The translations under genes and the position numbers were made by a program. Of a stretch of 33,185 bases of DNA, positions 16,372 through 24,182 are shown piece after piece; position 1 is the stretch's first letter; every line of letters starts with the position of its first letter. The notes under the pieces were generated by a model that worked only from the letters and a program-made list of their open reading frames with translations, had not been told where the DNA came from and made no database searches. Source of the stretch: Synechococcales cyanobacterium bin2.concoct.b11b12b14.033 (GTDB taxonomy: Bacteria; Cyanobacteriota; Vampirovibrionia; Caenarcaniphilales; Caenarcanaceae); the NCBI GenBank assembly GCA_013298875.1, contig JAAFJH010000016.1, positions 1 to 33,185 of the forward strand, in the 5' to 3' direction.

Positions 16372-17214
16372 TTAGCGTAAAAATTCAGCCTTTAATGGTA
16401 CTGTTGCCCCAATATAATAATTGCCTTCTTTAATCATTTTATTCATAATTTCAATTCTTTTTTGCGGATGAGGATGAGTAGAAAAGAAATCACTTAAACT
16501 TGCTTTGCCTACTTCATTTTGCAAATGCTTCATAAAATCGGTGCAACCACCAATATGATTGTAAGTTTTATTTAATAGTTCCAAAGCAAACAAATCAGCA
16601 TTAATTTCTTGAGATTGAGAAAAACGTCTTTCGGTGAAGATAAGAAAATCATTAGTTAGTTTATTAATTGGATTATCTTGTCCTAAAAAAACATGAGACA
16701 GGAAAAGCAAAATAAATACACGTCCTAAGCCTTTAAGCTGGTCTTTATGAGCAAAATGTCCAATTTCATGAGCCAGCACATAAGCCAATTCATTTTCGGA
16801 TTTAACTTCTTTTAATAAACCACTTAAAACAATAATATAACCACCTGGCACGGCAAAAGCATTTATTTGGTCTGAGTTTTCAATATAAATTTTCAAGTCA
16901 AGCTCTTGTTGGTCGGGTGGCAAATGAGATTCTAATTTATCAACTAATTTTTGTAGTTCCAGAGATTTAGCCGATTTATTATCAAATTTATTAAATTTGC
17001 TCGTATAGCTTGAATAGAAATTTTTCCATAACTTTTTTTCTTGATTTGGGGAAATATAAGGAATTAATAAATCAAAAATTAAGCCAACTAAAAAGTAAAG
17101 CCCGACGGTAATTAATAAAAAATTTAGTAAAAAAGGAAAAAACTTAAACTCGCTAGCAGAGTTCTTTGGCACATTATGATTTTCGGGGCTAGACTTTGGC
17201 TTATATTCGAGCAT
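16372..17214 (-). CDS. M48-family zinc metallopeptidase, membrane-anchored
   Basis: The 280-residue protein has a short polar N-terminus, one strong transmembrane segment (about 25-50) and a peptidase domain. The zinc site is HEIGH at 149-153 (His149, Glu150, His153), with Glu203 in SQEINADLFA as third ligand. PGGYIIVLSGLL (123-134) and THPHPQKRIE near residue 250 are further M48 signatures. The architecture resembles a membrane-bound BepA/HtpX/Oma1-like protease for envelope quality control. There are no TPRs in this protein, but a secreted TPR protein is encoded divergently 79 bases away and could serve as partner. The ATG at 17214 gives a normal start. The peptidase family is secure; the target is unknown. 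Confidence 0.9.
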   Translation of the reverse strand: MLEYKPKSSPENHNVPKNSASEFKFFPFLLNFLLITVGLYFLVGLIFDLLIPYISPNQEKKLWKNFYSSYTSKFNKFDNKSAKSLELQKLVDKLESHLPPDQQELDLKIYIENSDQINAFAVPGGYIIVLSGLLKEVKSENELAYVLAHEIGHFAHKDQLKGLGRVFILLFLSHVFLGQDNPINKLTNDFLIFTERRFSQSQEINADLFALELLNKTYNHIGGCTDFMKHLQNEVGKASLSDFFSTHPHPQKRIEIMNKMIKEGNYYIGATVPLKAEFLR

Positions 17215-17293
17215 TTTAATTTTGTTTATTCTTTCTAATTTCTGATTAAATAGTGCTTACAATCTAAAAATTAGTAAAAAAGGAAAATAATCT

Positions 17294-18076
17294 TTGAATT
17301 TACAGAATAGCAAAAAAGTTTATTCACTATTATTATTTCTTTTCATTCAGTATTTTTCTGGGCTTGCCTCAGCTGAACCTAAAATAATAAATATTGAATT
17401 TCAAAAAGCAATTAGCCTTGAAGAAAGCGGACAATTAAATAAAGCAGCCGACGAATACCGCAGATTATTAAAATCAAATAGCAAAAATGCCTTGGCTTGG
17501 AATAATTTAGGCCTAATTCAGCAAAAGCTCAATAAACTTGATAAAGCGGAAATGTGTTATCAAAAAGCCTTAAAACTAGCACCTGACGAAGCTCAAGCTT
17601 ATAATAATTTTGCAAGCCTGAAAATACAAAAAGCCCAATTTAAAGACGCCGAGAGCCTTTACTTACAAGCCATTGATAAACAGCCAGACTATCCTTATAC
17701 ATATAATAATTTGGCTCATTATTACCATAAACAAAAACAATTTTTTAAAGCAGTTGAATATTATAAAAAAGCAATTGATAAAGCTCCCATTGCGGAATTT
17801 TATTATAATTTGGGTTTAATTTATTTTGATATGAAAAAGCACGATGACATGATTGAAACCTTTTATGAAGCCTTAGAAAAAGATCCAAATTTTATAAATG
17901 CTTATTACAGTTTATCTTTGGCCTATTTGTATAATTTAAACGAACAAAGCCGAGAAAAAAGTAATAAAAATTTCAAATTTGCTTTTCGTAAATTAAGTGA
18001 ATTAGCCCCATCCAGAGCTGAAGAATTTAGTCGTAAGTTTTTGTCCAGCAAACAAAAGACCAAAGTAAATAATTAA
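17294..18076 (+). CDS. Secreted tetratricopeptide-repeat protein
   Basis: The 260-residue protein has a signal peptide (KKVYSLLLFLFIQYFSGLASA, cleavage near residue 27) and then about six TPR units (roughly 34-235). Diagnostic segments are AWNNLGLIQQKLNKLDKAEM, YQKALKLAPDEAQAYNNFA, YTYNNLAHYYHKQKQFFKAV and FYYNLGLIYFDMKKHDD. It should act as a protein-protein scaffold in the periplasm or at the outer membrane. The start is TTG at 17294, supported by AAGGA at 17280-17284, nine bases upstream, and by the absence of any earlier in-frame Met. It is divergent from the M48 peptidase, a pairing that recalls BepA, where protease and TPR are fused; a functional link is inference. Confidence 0.88.
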   Translation: MNLQNSKKVYSLLLFLFIQYFSGLASAEPKIINIEFQKAISLEESGQLNKAADEYRRLLKSNSKNALAWNNLGLIQQKLNKLDKAEMCYQKALKLAPDEAQAYNNFASLKIQKAQFKDAESLYLQAIDKQPDYPYTYNNLAHYYHKQKQFFKAVEYYKKAIDKAPIAEFYYNLGLIYFDMKKHDDMIETFYEALEKDPNFINAYYSLSLAYLYNLNEQSREKSNKNFKFAFRKLSELAPSRAEEFSRKFLSSKQKTKVNN

Positions 18077-18133
18077 AAGTGGTAATTCCGCAAATATTGA
18101 TTTTTTGGTCGCAAGTTAAAGAAATAGTTTCAA

Positions 18134-18451
18134 TTATTTTATGAGTATTTTTAATTTTTGAAATTTATCGTTATTTCTTAGCTCGGACCACTTAAATAAT
18201 TCATACTTATCTCTCTCAAATTCACCTAATGTATTATTAAAAAATATAATTCCGTCTTTATCAGCAATTAAAAGTTTTTTTGCCTGAAAGTGTAGAGCAT
18301 ACGAATTAGCCTGTTGAAAATGCCTCTTTTGTTCTTTTTCAGTAGCTTCAATATATCTAAATTTGGCTTCTATTACTATTTCAACTTTATTACTTCTTAA
18401 ACCAAAGAGATAATCTGGAATTACTCTTTCCCTTGTGCCTAGTAAATTCAA
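18134..18451 (-). pseudogene. Fragment 3 (C-terminal): PD-(D/E)XK nuclease domain
   Basis: This piece is 105 codons and opens with TTG (NLLGTRERVIPDYLFGL). Asp is in PDY and Glu-x-Lys in VIEAKFR, with an intervening beta-strand, as in restriction-type nucleases. The downstream helix HFQQANSYALHFQAKKLLI and strand ADKDGIIFF complete the fold. If translated alone it would lack its N-terminal partner, and no ribosome site precedes the TTG. Confidence 0.55.
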
Positions 18452-18481
18452 CTCCCCCAGTACCAGTTTGCAAATGTGCTT

Positions 18482-19054
18482 TCATTTGGGCTTTTTTAGA
18501 AATGATTGGTAAATTTTGAAGTTCTTTAAAACTAATATTAGGTATTTTAATTTTATTACAAATTTCAATTCTATTGTAGTAATAAAAAATGGATCATAAA
18601 AACCATCTGCATTAGCTCTCCATATAGAGTGAATTAATGAATAAGGATAAACACAGTACATCAGTAAAATATCTCCTCTTTTTGTATTTATGTTTCCATT
18701 CCAATAACTTCTAAAATTTTTATTAGCATTCTCAATAATTTCAAAATCCAATTGACTTCCATGAGCCGCTTTTATAAGCCATACAAGCAAGGGCAGTGGT
18801 AATTCTTTATCTCTATTATTTTCTAAATACTGAGGAGCATAATCATATAAAAATGCACATAGCTCTATAGGTAATAAATGGTGTTTTGTTCTAAATTCAT
18901 AAAGAGCATAATTAATTTGATTATAATAATTTGCTTTATCAAAATAATTATTTCTTGCCGGTGCGTCTGGTAAATCAATTTCAAACTCTTCACAAATATT
19001 TTTAAATAGATTAAAGCTAAAATCTAAGTTTTTACCATTAACATCTTGAAACAT
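18482..19054 (-). pseudogene. Fragment 2 (middle): helical region and putative PUA/EVE-like domain
   Basis: The ORF has 190 codons from MFQDVNGKNLDF. The open frame extends further upstream, to a codon just after the fragment 1 stop, so the ATG is probably internal. The last 35 residues of this ORF (from ITTIELKFV) are out of frame. The correct continuation is YYYNRIEICNKIKIPNISF, which leads into fragment 3. Confidence 0.55.
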
Positions 19055-19152
19055 TTCAGTTTTAAATAAATAAGGAAAAAAATACTCAGGGCAAACTTTA
19101 TATAGTGCTAAGCTAATTTCCGAAATATAAAAAGTTATAAATTCGTCAAGTG

Positions 19153-19485
19153 TTATTTCTTTCTTTTTCTTTGTCTAAGCCATTCTTCAGAAATCCACTT
19201 CTCGAAATCATCATCACTCTGGATATTATTTGATTTATTTTCATACTCTGGTAAAGATGTAACTTCCAAAATTTCTTGAAAAAACTCATTATAAGCATCT
19301 TCAATTGATCGTAAAGGTTCTGCTTTTTGTGTTTCTTGCATCCATTCAAGATAAATATCAAAAATCTCTTTATCAAAATACTTGTTTTCTAAAGCTCTGA
19401 TTTCTATAGTTTCGCAAAATGAAGAAAAGCTTTCAAAACCTTTAGTTTGTTTATAGTTATTCCAAGAAAATTGATTAAAAGACAT
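19153..19485 (-). pseudogene. Fragment 1 (N-terminal) of the broken gene
   Basis: The ORF has 110 codons starting MSFNQFSWNNYKQTKG and ending RQRKRKK just before a TAA in an A-rich run. It is acidic and helical, with no recognised domain. The next frame opens immediately and continues as ITLDEFITFYISEISLALYK into fragment 2. It could also be a free-standing small protein, but there is no start codon for the following frame. Confidence 0.5.
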
Positions 19486-19510
19486 ATTTCCTAAAAATCA
19501 CAAACATTGA

Positions 19511-19562
19511 ATAAAAATAAATACTACCAAAACCGCATAAAAATAAATACTATCAAAACCGC
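19511..19562. repeat. Two adjacent 26-bp direct repeats
   Basis: Units at 19511-19536 and 19537-19562 share ATAAAAATAAATACTAYCAA followed by AACCGC, with one mismatch. They directly abut. They lie just upstream of the 5' end of the broken nuclease gene and could be its regulatory sites or a slippage product. Confidence 0.75.
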
Positions 19563-19724
19563 TCTCAAAAAGCCCTAGACCTTTAGTTTATTAATTAATT
19601 TGATTAGTGTTTAAGCTCCAAAATAAAGTTTTTTAATGTGCGATTTCTGGTTTTGCAATACCTGAAGAAAAGCTTATTAATATGGCCTGAATTGAGAATA
19701 CTCTTTGCCCCCTTAGCTTAACTT

Positions 19725-19753
19725 TTGATTAGCGGGAAAATTTGCTATATAAT
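19725..19753 (+). promoter_or_regulatory. Sigma-70-type promoter of accC
   Basis: TTGATT (19725-19730) and TATAAT (19748-19753) are separated by 17 bases, and the -10 is a perfect consensus match. Transcription would begin near 19760, giving a leader of about 40 bases before the TTG start at 19799. Confidence 0.7.
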
Positions 19754-19798
19754 ACTGAAAATTTTAAAATAAACTTCGACTATTAAATTATTAGAAAA

Positions 19799-21151
19799 TT
19801 GTTTAAAAAAATCTTAATTGCCAATCGCAGTGAAATTGCCTTACGCATTATTAGGGCCTGTAATGATATGGGGATAAACACGGTTTTAGTTTACTCACAA
19901 GCTGATGAAGAATCTTTACCTGTAAATTTAGCTGACGAAAGTTTTTGTATTGGACCGGCTCAAGCGGCTCAAAGTTATTTAAATATTCCAGCCATTATAA
20001 ATGTAGCCCTGCTTACTGGCACCGAAGCTATTCATCCTGGTTATGGTTTTTTATCCGAAAATGCTCATTTTGCTGAAATTTGCCGCCAACATAAAATTAA
20101 ATTTATTGGCCCCGCCGCTGATTCAATCAGGCAAATGGGAGATAAATCAACTGCCCGTGAAACAGTTAAAAAGATTGGTGTACCGACAGTACCAGGATCT
20201 GAAGGTTTAATTAATGATTATGCGGAAGCTTTGTCTTTAGCGAAAGAAATTGGTTTTCCCGTGCTTATAAAAGCTACTGCTGGTGGTGGTGGGCGTGGTA
20301 TGCGTATTGTAAATTCCGAATCAGAATTAGAAAATTGTTTGACCTCTGCTAGCCAGGAAGCCCAAGCCGCTTTTGGAAATGCTGGAGTTTATTTAGAAAA
20401 ATACATTGTAAATATGCGTCATATTGAGTTTCAAATTTTTGGCGATAGTTATGGAAATTTGGTTCATTTAGGCGAAAGAGACTGTTCAATACAGAGAAGA
20501 CATCAAAAATTAATTGAAGAAGCTTTAAGCCCCGCTTTAGACGATACACTTCGCCAAGAAATGGGACAAGCCGCCATTGCAATTGCGAAAGCGATTAATT
20601 ATGAAGGAGCTGGCACCATTGAATTTATTTTAGATGTGGACACGAAAAAGTTTTATTTCATGGAAATGAACACTCGCATTCAGGTCGAACACCCTGTTAC
20701 CGAAACTATTACGGGTTTGGATTTACTGGTTGAGCAAATAAAAGTGGCTTCAGGGGAAAAATTATCATTTAAACAAGAAGAAATTAAGTTTAAAGGTCAT
20801 GTTATAGAATTTAGAATTAATGCGGAAGACCCAGAAGCTAATTTTAGGCCATCTCCTGGTTTAATTGGTGAATATATTAGCCCGGGCGGAATTGGTATTA
20901 GACTGGATTCTCATTGTTATGGCGGTTATAAAATGCCTTCTTTTTATGATTCTTTGCTAGGTAAATTAATTGTGCATGGTTCAACGAGGCAAGAAGCTAT
21001 TAATAGAGCAAGAAGAGCTTTAAGTGAATTTGGTATTGAAGGAGTAAAAACCACGATACCGCTTCATTTGCAGCTATTGGAAGATGATGTTTTTAATGCC
21101 GGCAATATTACCACTAAGTTTCTGGAAGACTTTATGAAGAAAAAAACTTGA
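19799..21151 (+). CDS. accC: Acetyl-CoA carboxylase biotin carboxylase subunit
   Basis: AccC carboxylates the biotin on AccB using ATP and bicarbonate, the first half of malonyl-CoA synthesis. The 450-residue length is typical. Visible signatures are the N-terminal FKKILIANRSEIALRIIRAC, HPGYGFLSENA, the ATP-grasp glycine loop KATAGGGGRGMRIV (about 161-174), HIEFQIFGD, ERDCSIQRRHQK, and the active-site MEMNTRIQVEHPVTE (about 286-300). The usual ANRGEIA reads ANRSEIA here. The start is TTG at 19799: the family N-terminus begins exactly there and the next Met is about 28 residues in. It has its own promoter, and accB is not adjacent. It converges on the kinase gene with a 19-base gap. Pyruvate or propionyl carboxylase subunits share the fold, but the length fits AccC. 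Confidence 0.95.
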   Translation: MFKKILIANRSEIALRIIRACNDMGINTVLVYSQADEESLPVNLADESFCIGPAQAAQSYLNIPAIINVALLTGTEAIHPGYGFLSENAHFAEICRQHKIKFIGPAADSIRQMGDKSTARETVKKIGVPTVPGSEGLINDYAEALSLAKEIGFPVLIKATAGGGGRGMRIVNSESELENCLTSASQEAQAAFGNAGVYLEKYIVNMRHIEFQIFGDSYGNLVHLGERDCSIQRRHQKLIEEALSPALDDTLRQEMGQAAIAIAKAINYEGAGTIEFILDVDTKKFYFMEMNTRIQVEHPVTETITGLDLLVEQIKVASGEKLSFKQEEIKFKGHVIEFRINAEDPEANFRPSPGLIGEYISPGGIGIRLDSHCYGGYKMPSFYDSLLGKLIVHGSTRQEAINRARRALSEFGIEGVKTTIPLHLQLLEDDVFNAGNITTKFLEDFMKKKT

Positions 21152-21170
21152 TTCATAAAATATTTAAAGA

Positions 21171-21986
21171 CTATTTACTTTCCCGAACAAAGCACTGATG
21201 GATTCCGTCAATGAACTCATCGATATTAGCATAACGGTTTTTCACTAATCCTAAAAAGGAAGATTTAGTTTTTGCAGTGGCTTTTTTAATTAGTTCAGCT
21301 GTTCTATTACTAATATTAGGATTTTCTTTTTTTGGATCAGCTCCAGGATCTGGTTGATCTTTTAAGGTTAAACATTTATAAAGGGTAGCTCCCAAGCTAT
21401 ATACGTCGCAGCTTGCATCTAAAATGCCATTTACCTGTTCTGGAGCAGAATAATTTTCACGCAAACCAACTGCATCAAAACCAGCTCGGGCAATTCCAAA
21501 GTCAATCAAAACTAATTCGCCATTTGGCATAATTACTATATTGTCGGGAGCAATATCAGCGTGGAAAATAGGAAGAGGTTTTTTATTATGCAAAAAACGT
21601 AAAATATGGGCAAGTTTCAGTCCCCAGTTCAAAACTTTGGCTTCTTCGACTGGTTTATTCATTTTACGCAAATAATCTTTCATATTTTCGCCAGCAATAT
21701 AATTCATAATTACAAAAAAGACTTCATTTTCCCAGAAAAAATCAAGTACTTGAACAATATTTGTATGAAATAAATTACTAAATAATTGATAATCTTTTTC
21801 GATTCCTTGCAGATCCGCTGGTCCTAAATACATTTGCTTCATGACACAAATTTGATTATTATTATATGAATCTTGAACTAAATAAATATAACCTTCTCCA
21901 CCCCGTGCCAAAAGCCTAATGATGCGGTAACGTTCATTAACAAGATGAAAATTGTCTAAAAGAAGGCTTTCATTTGATTTTTGCAT
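21171..21986 (-). CDS. Serine/threonine protein kinase, kinase domain only
   Basis: The 271-residue soluble protein kinase has no membrane or sensor domain. The glycine loop is LLARGGEGYIYLV (25-37), the ATP lysine is Lys50 in VMKQM, the catalytic loop is HADIAPDN with Asp144 and Asn149, the metal loop is DFGIAR (162-167), and SAPEQV (180-185) is the APE motif. CDVYSLGATLY follows. The HRD arginine is replaced by Ala143, so it belongs to the non-RD kinases, which usually do not depend on activation-loop phosphorylation. The loop lysine is Ala146. Other key residues are intact, so it is probably active. It may phosphorylate cytoplasmic targets. It lies between accC and the RNase J-like gene but shares no operon with them. 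Confidence 0.9.
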   Translation of the reverse strand: MQKSNESLLLDNFHLVNERYRIIRLLARGGEGYIYLVQDSYNNNQICVMKQMYLGPADLQGIEKDYQLFSNLFHTNIVQVLDFFWENEVFFVIMNYIAGENMKDYLRKMNKPVEEAKVLNWGLKLAHILRFLHNKKPLPIFHADIAPDNIVIMPNGELVLIDFGIARAGFDAVGLRENYSAPEQVNGILDASCDVYSLGATLYKCLTLKDQPDPGADPKKENPNISNRTAELIKKATAKTKSSFLGLVKNRYANIDEFIDGIHQCFVRESK

Positions 21987-22147
21987 CTTTAATCTTTAAT
22001 TCATAATCAGTCTTAAGCTATGCAATTTATTTACCCGAAAATCAAAAAACTTTAAAATAACTAGACTAAATAGTTTAAAGCTAGCAATTTTAAGAAGTTT
22101 TGCTTTATGCTAATAGCAAATTTTGCATAATACAAATTAAATTTAAA

Positions 22148-24172
22148 ATGAACTTTAATCGCGACGATTCTCAGTCTTCTTATTCGGGTGGTGGCTATCG
22201 AGGTAATAGTCCTCGAAGCAATAGTGGTGGTTTTAACCGAGACCGAGACTTTCGAGGAAATAGTAGCAATAGAGACAATTACCGTGATCAAAGGCCTGAA
22301 AGATCAGATCGTGGAGATTATTCAGGGCAAAATAATACTGGGCGTTATGGTAACAATAATAATAACTACTCCGAACGAAATAACAATGCAGGCTCCACTT
22401 CCTATAGTAATCATGGTGGTAAAAACAATTTAAGCCTTAATTCCAAGCCATCATTACAAAAGCCACCTGAATTATTAAATGGTCAATTACGTTTATTACC
22501 AATTGGTGGGCAATGTGAAGCGGGGCGTAATGCTTGGTATTTTGAACAAGACTCCGAGATCATTCTGATTGATGCTGGCTTAGGTTTTATGCCTCATGGT
22601 TTTAAAGGTGGTGCTGATTGTACTTTGCCTAATTTAACTTATTTGGAAGAAAATAAAGACCGTATAAAAGCTTTATTAATCAGTAATTCGCATGAAGAAT
22701 ATGCTGGTAATTTAATTAATTTTATACAAACCCTGGATTTGAAAGAAGTTTATTTGCCACAAATTCTCGCTAAAGTTTGCAAAAAAGAATTGGCTCTCTT
22801 TCCGGATTTAAAAGTTAATATAATTGAGCCAAATAAAATTTATAAAATTGGGAAAAGCTTTGAAATTAATCCTTTTACACTGACCTTTATCGGAGCGGAT
22901 TCATTTTCATTTTTAATTACTACTCCTACGCACCGTACATTTTATACTGGGCCTTTCAAAATAGACCATATGCCTTCAATACGCAAGGGGCAAACGGATA
23001 TACAAAGTATTGCTAATTTAGTAACCGAAAAAGGCGTTGATATTTTAATTTCTAATTCTACCAATGTGGAGAGTATGGGATATACCGGCTCTGAATCATC
23101 GGTGAATAAAAAACTTATTGAAATATTTGAATCCGCCCCTAGCAGAGTTATTACTTTATTGAATGCTTGTGCTACGCATAGATTAGCTTCTTTATTACAA
23201 AGTGCTATTAAAGCTAAACGCAAAGTTTGTTTGCTAAATGAAACCTTACAAACTTGGTATAAAGCAGCTGTTGAGTGCGAATACTTTAACTTCCCGAAAG
23301 AACTTTTTATTGAGACCAAAGATTTAGCTAAAACTAATAATAAAGATATTTTGATTTTGATTGGTACTGAAGAAAATAGCTTATTAAAACCTTTTATTGA
23401 TTTATCTTATAAAAAACATCCCGAAATTTCTTTGATTGAAGGCGATAGTATTATACTTTCGGGTAATCCGCCTTTAGGTACTTCGCGTTTAATTGCTAAT
23501 TCCGTCGACCAATTATTTTTGCAAGGCGTACATGTCATTGGCGGCCGGGAAGCGGGAGTGCATGTGCAAAGTTATGCGGCCCAGGAAGAATTGAAATTTA
23601 TGTATAATTTAACGCGTCCTAAATATTGTGTACCAGCTCATGGAGAGTCTCGGCAATTAGTTTTACATTCAGAGCTTTTAGCCCACTGCGGAGTAGATAC
23701 TCGTAATATTATTATTGTTGATAATGGTAGTATTGTGGATTTTGATTCTGCACAAAATAAAGTTGAAATTACGGGCAAAGTGGCGGCTCAAGCGGTATTT
23801 TTTAATAGAGTAAAAGATAGTAGTTTAAATACTCAATCTATTGAAGAAAGGCGTAGTTTGAGCGAAGATGGAGTTATGACTATTGTTTTGGTAATTAATA
23901 GTTTAGATAAAAAATTAATAGCTGAGCCATTTATTAATATGTTTGGTAATTCTTTTAATACTGATACAGACTGGCCAAGAGTCAAAGACTTGATTTTGAG
24001 TGATGTAAAACAAATGGTAAATAAAGCTTTATCGCAAGGCCAAACAGACTTTGTAGTTTTACGTCGTTTTGCACACGATATTATTAGCAGACGTATTCGT
24101 GAAAAATACGGAATGTCGATGCCAGTTTTATCAATTGTTATACAGGAAGTTCAGGCGGTAGTTTCAGTTTAA
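22148..24172 (+). CDS. RNase J-like protein with degenerate active site and Arg/Gly/Asn-rich N-terminal tail
   Basis: The ATG at 22148 gives 674 residues; the ORF is open from a TTG at 22100. Residues 1-105 are low complexity, rich in Gly, Asn, Arg, Ser and Tyr. From about 110 the protein follows RNase J: beta-lactamase fold, beta-CASP insertion, C-terminal domain. Marks include SNSTNVESMGYTGSE, PKYCVPAHGESRQL and VLRRFAHDIISRRIREKYG. The metal site is degraded. THGHEDH is replaced by SNSHEEY (179-185), losing two His and changing Asp to Glu. HTGDFK reads YTGPFK (266-271, Asp to Pro). GHASQEEL reads SYAAQEEL (475-482, His to Tyr). His182 and His498 remain. It therefore looks like a J2-type pseudoenzyme, perhaps RNA-binding or pairing with an active RNase J. 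It converges on RNase III 10 bases away. Confidence 0.85.
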   Translation: MNFNRDDSQSSYSGGGYRGNSPRSNSGGFNRDRDFRGNSSNRDNYRDQRPERSDRGDYSGQNNTGRYGNNNNNYSERNNNAGSTSYSNHGGKNNLSLNSKPSLQKPPELLNGQLRLLPIGGQCEAGRNAWYFEQDSEIILIDAGLGFMPHGFKGGADCTLPNLTYLEENKDRIKALLISNSHEEYAGNLINFIQTLDLKEVYLPQILAKVCKKELALFPDLKVNIIEPNKIYKIGKSFEINPFTLTFIGADSFSFLITTPTHRTFYTGPFKIDHMPSIRKGQTDIQSIANLVTEKGVDILISNSTNVESMGYTGSESSVNKKLIEIFESAPSRVITLLNACATHRLASLLQSAIKAKRKVCLLNETLQTWYKAAVECEYFNFPKELFIETKDLAKTNNKDILILIGTEENSLLKPFIDLSYKKHPEISLIEGDSIILSGNPPLGTSRLIANSVDQLFLQGVHVIGGREAGVHVQSYAAQEELKFMYNLTRPKYCVPAHGESRQLVLHSELLAHCGVDTRNIIIVDNGSIVDFDSAQNKVEITGKVAAQAVFFNRVKDSSLNTQSIEERRSLSEDGVMTIVLVINSLDKKLIAEPFINMFGNSFNTDTDWPRVKDLILSDVKQMVNKALSQGQTDFVVLRRFAHDIISRRIREKYGMSMPVLSIVIQEVQAVVSV

Positions 24173-24182
24173 TTAAAATTAA

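Larger units (their letters stand above)
18134..19485 (-). pseudogene. Broken nuclease-like gene: putative PUA/EVE-like and PD-(D/E)XK domains, three frameshifts
   Basis: Three consecutive minus-strand ORFs read as one protein of about 450 residues if three single-base indels are corrected, each in or beside a homopolymer. One extra A is needed in the A-rich run near 19153-19185, which joins RQRKRKK to ITLDEFITFYIS. One extra T is needed in T6 at 18584-18589, which restores YYYNRIEICNKIKIP. One G fewer is needed in G5 at 18455-18459, which joins QTGTG to ELNLLGTRERV. The middle part has GDILLMYCVYPYSLIHSIW and DGFYDPFF, like PUA/EVE/ASCH-type domains that read modified bases. The C-terminus has IPDYLFG and VEIVIEAKF, a PD-(D/E)XK nuclease core as in HsdR N-terminal domains. 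It was probably a modification-sensing restriction enzyme. Sequencing error is an alternative, but neighbouring genes are intact. Confidence 0.6.
19486..19798. other. Intergenic region upstream of accC
   Basis: This 313-base gap lies between the broken nuclease gene and accC. It contains the 26-bp tandem repeat and the accC promoter described separately. No ORF or RNA gene was recognised. Confidence 0.6.

Noticed and set aside
19146-19376. Separate 76-codon minus-strand gene
   Set aside because: It overlaps fragment 1 of the broken nuclease in another frame and is Lys/Met-rich without features.
22061-22433. Other-frame ORFs over the RNase J-like N-terminal tail
   Set aside because: They are rich in simple Ile/Val/Thr runs produced by the Asn/Gly/Arg codon repeats in the real frame.
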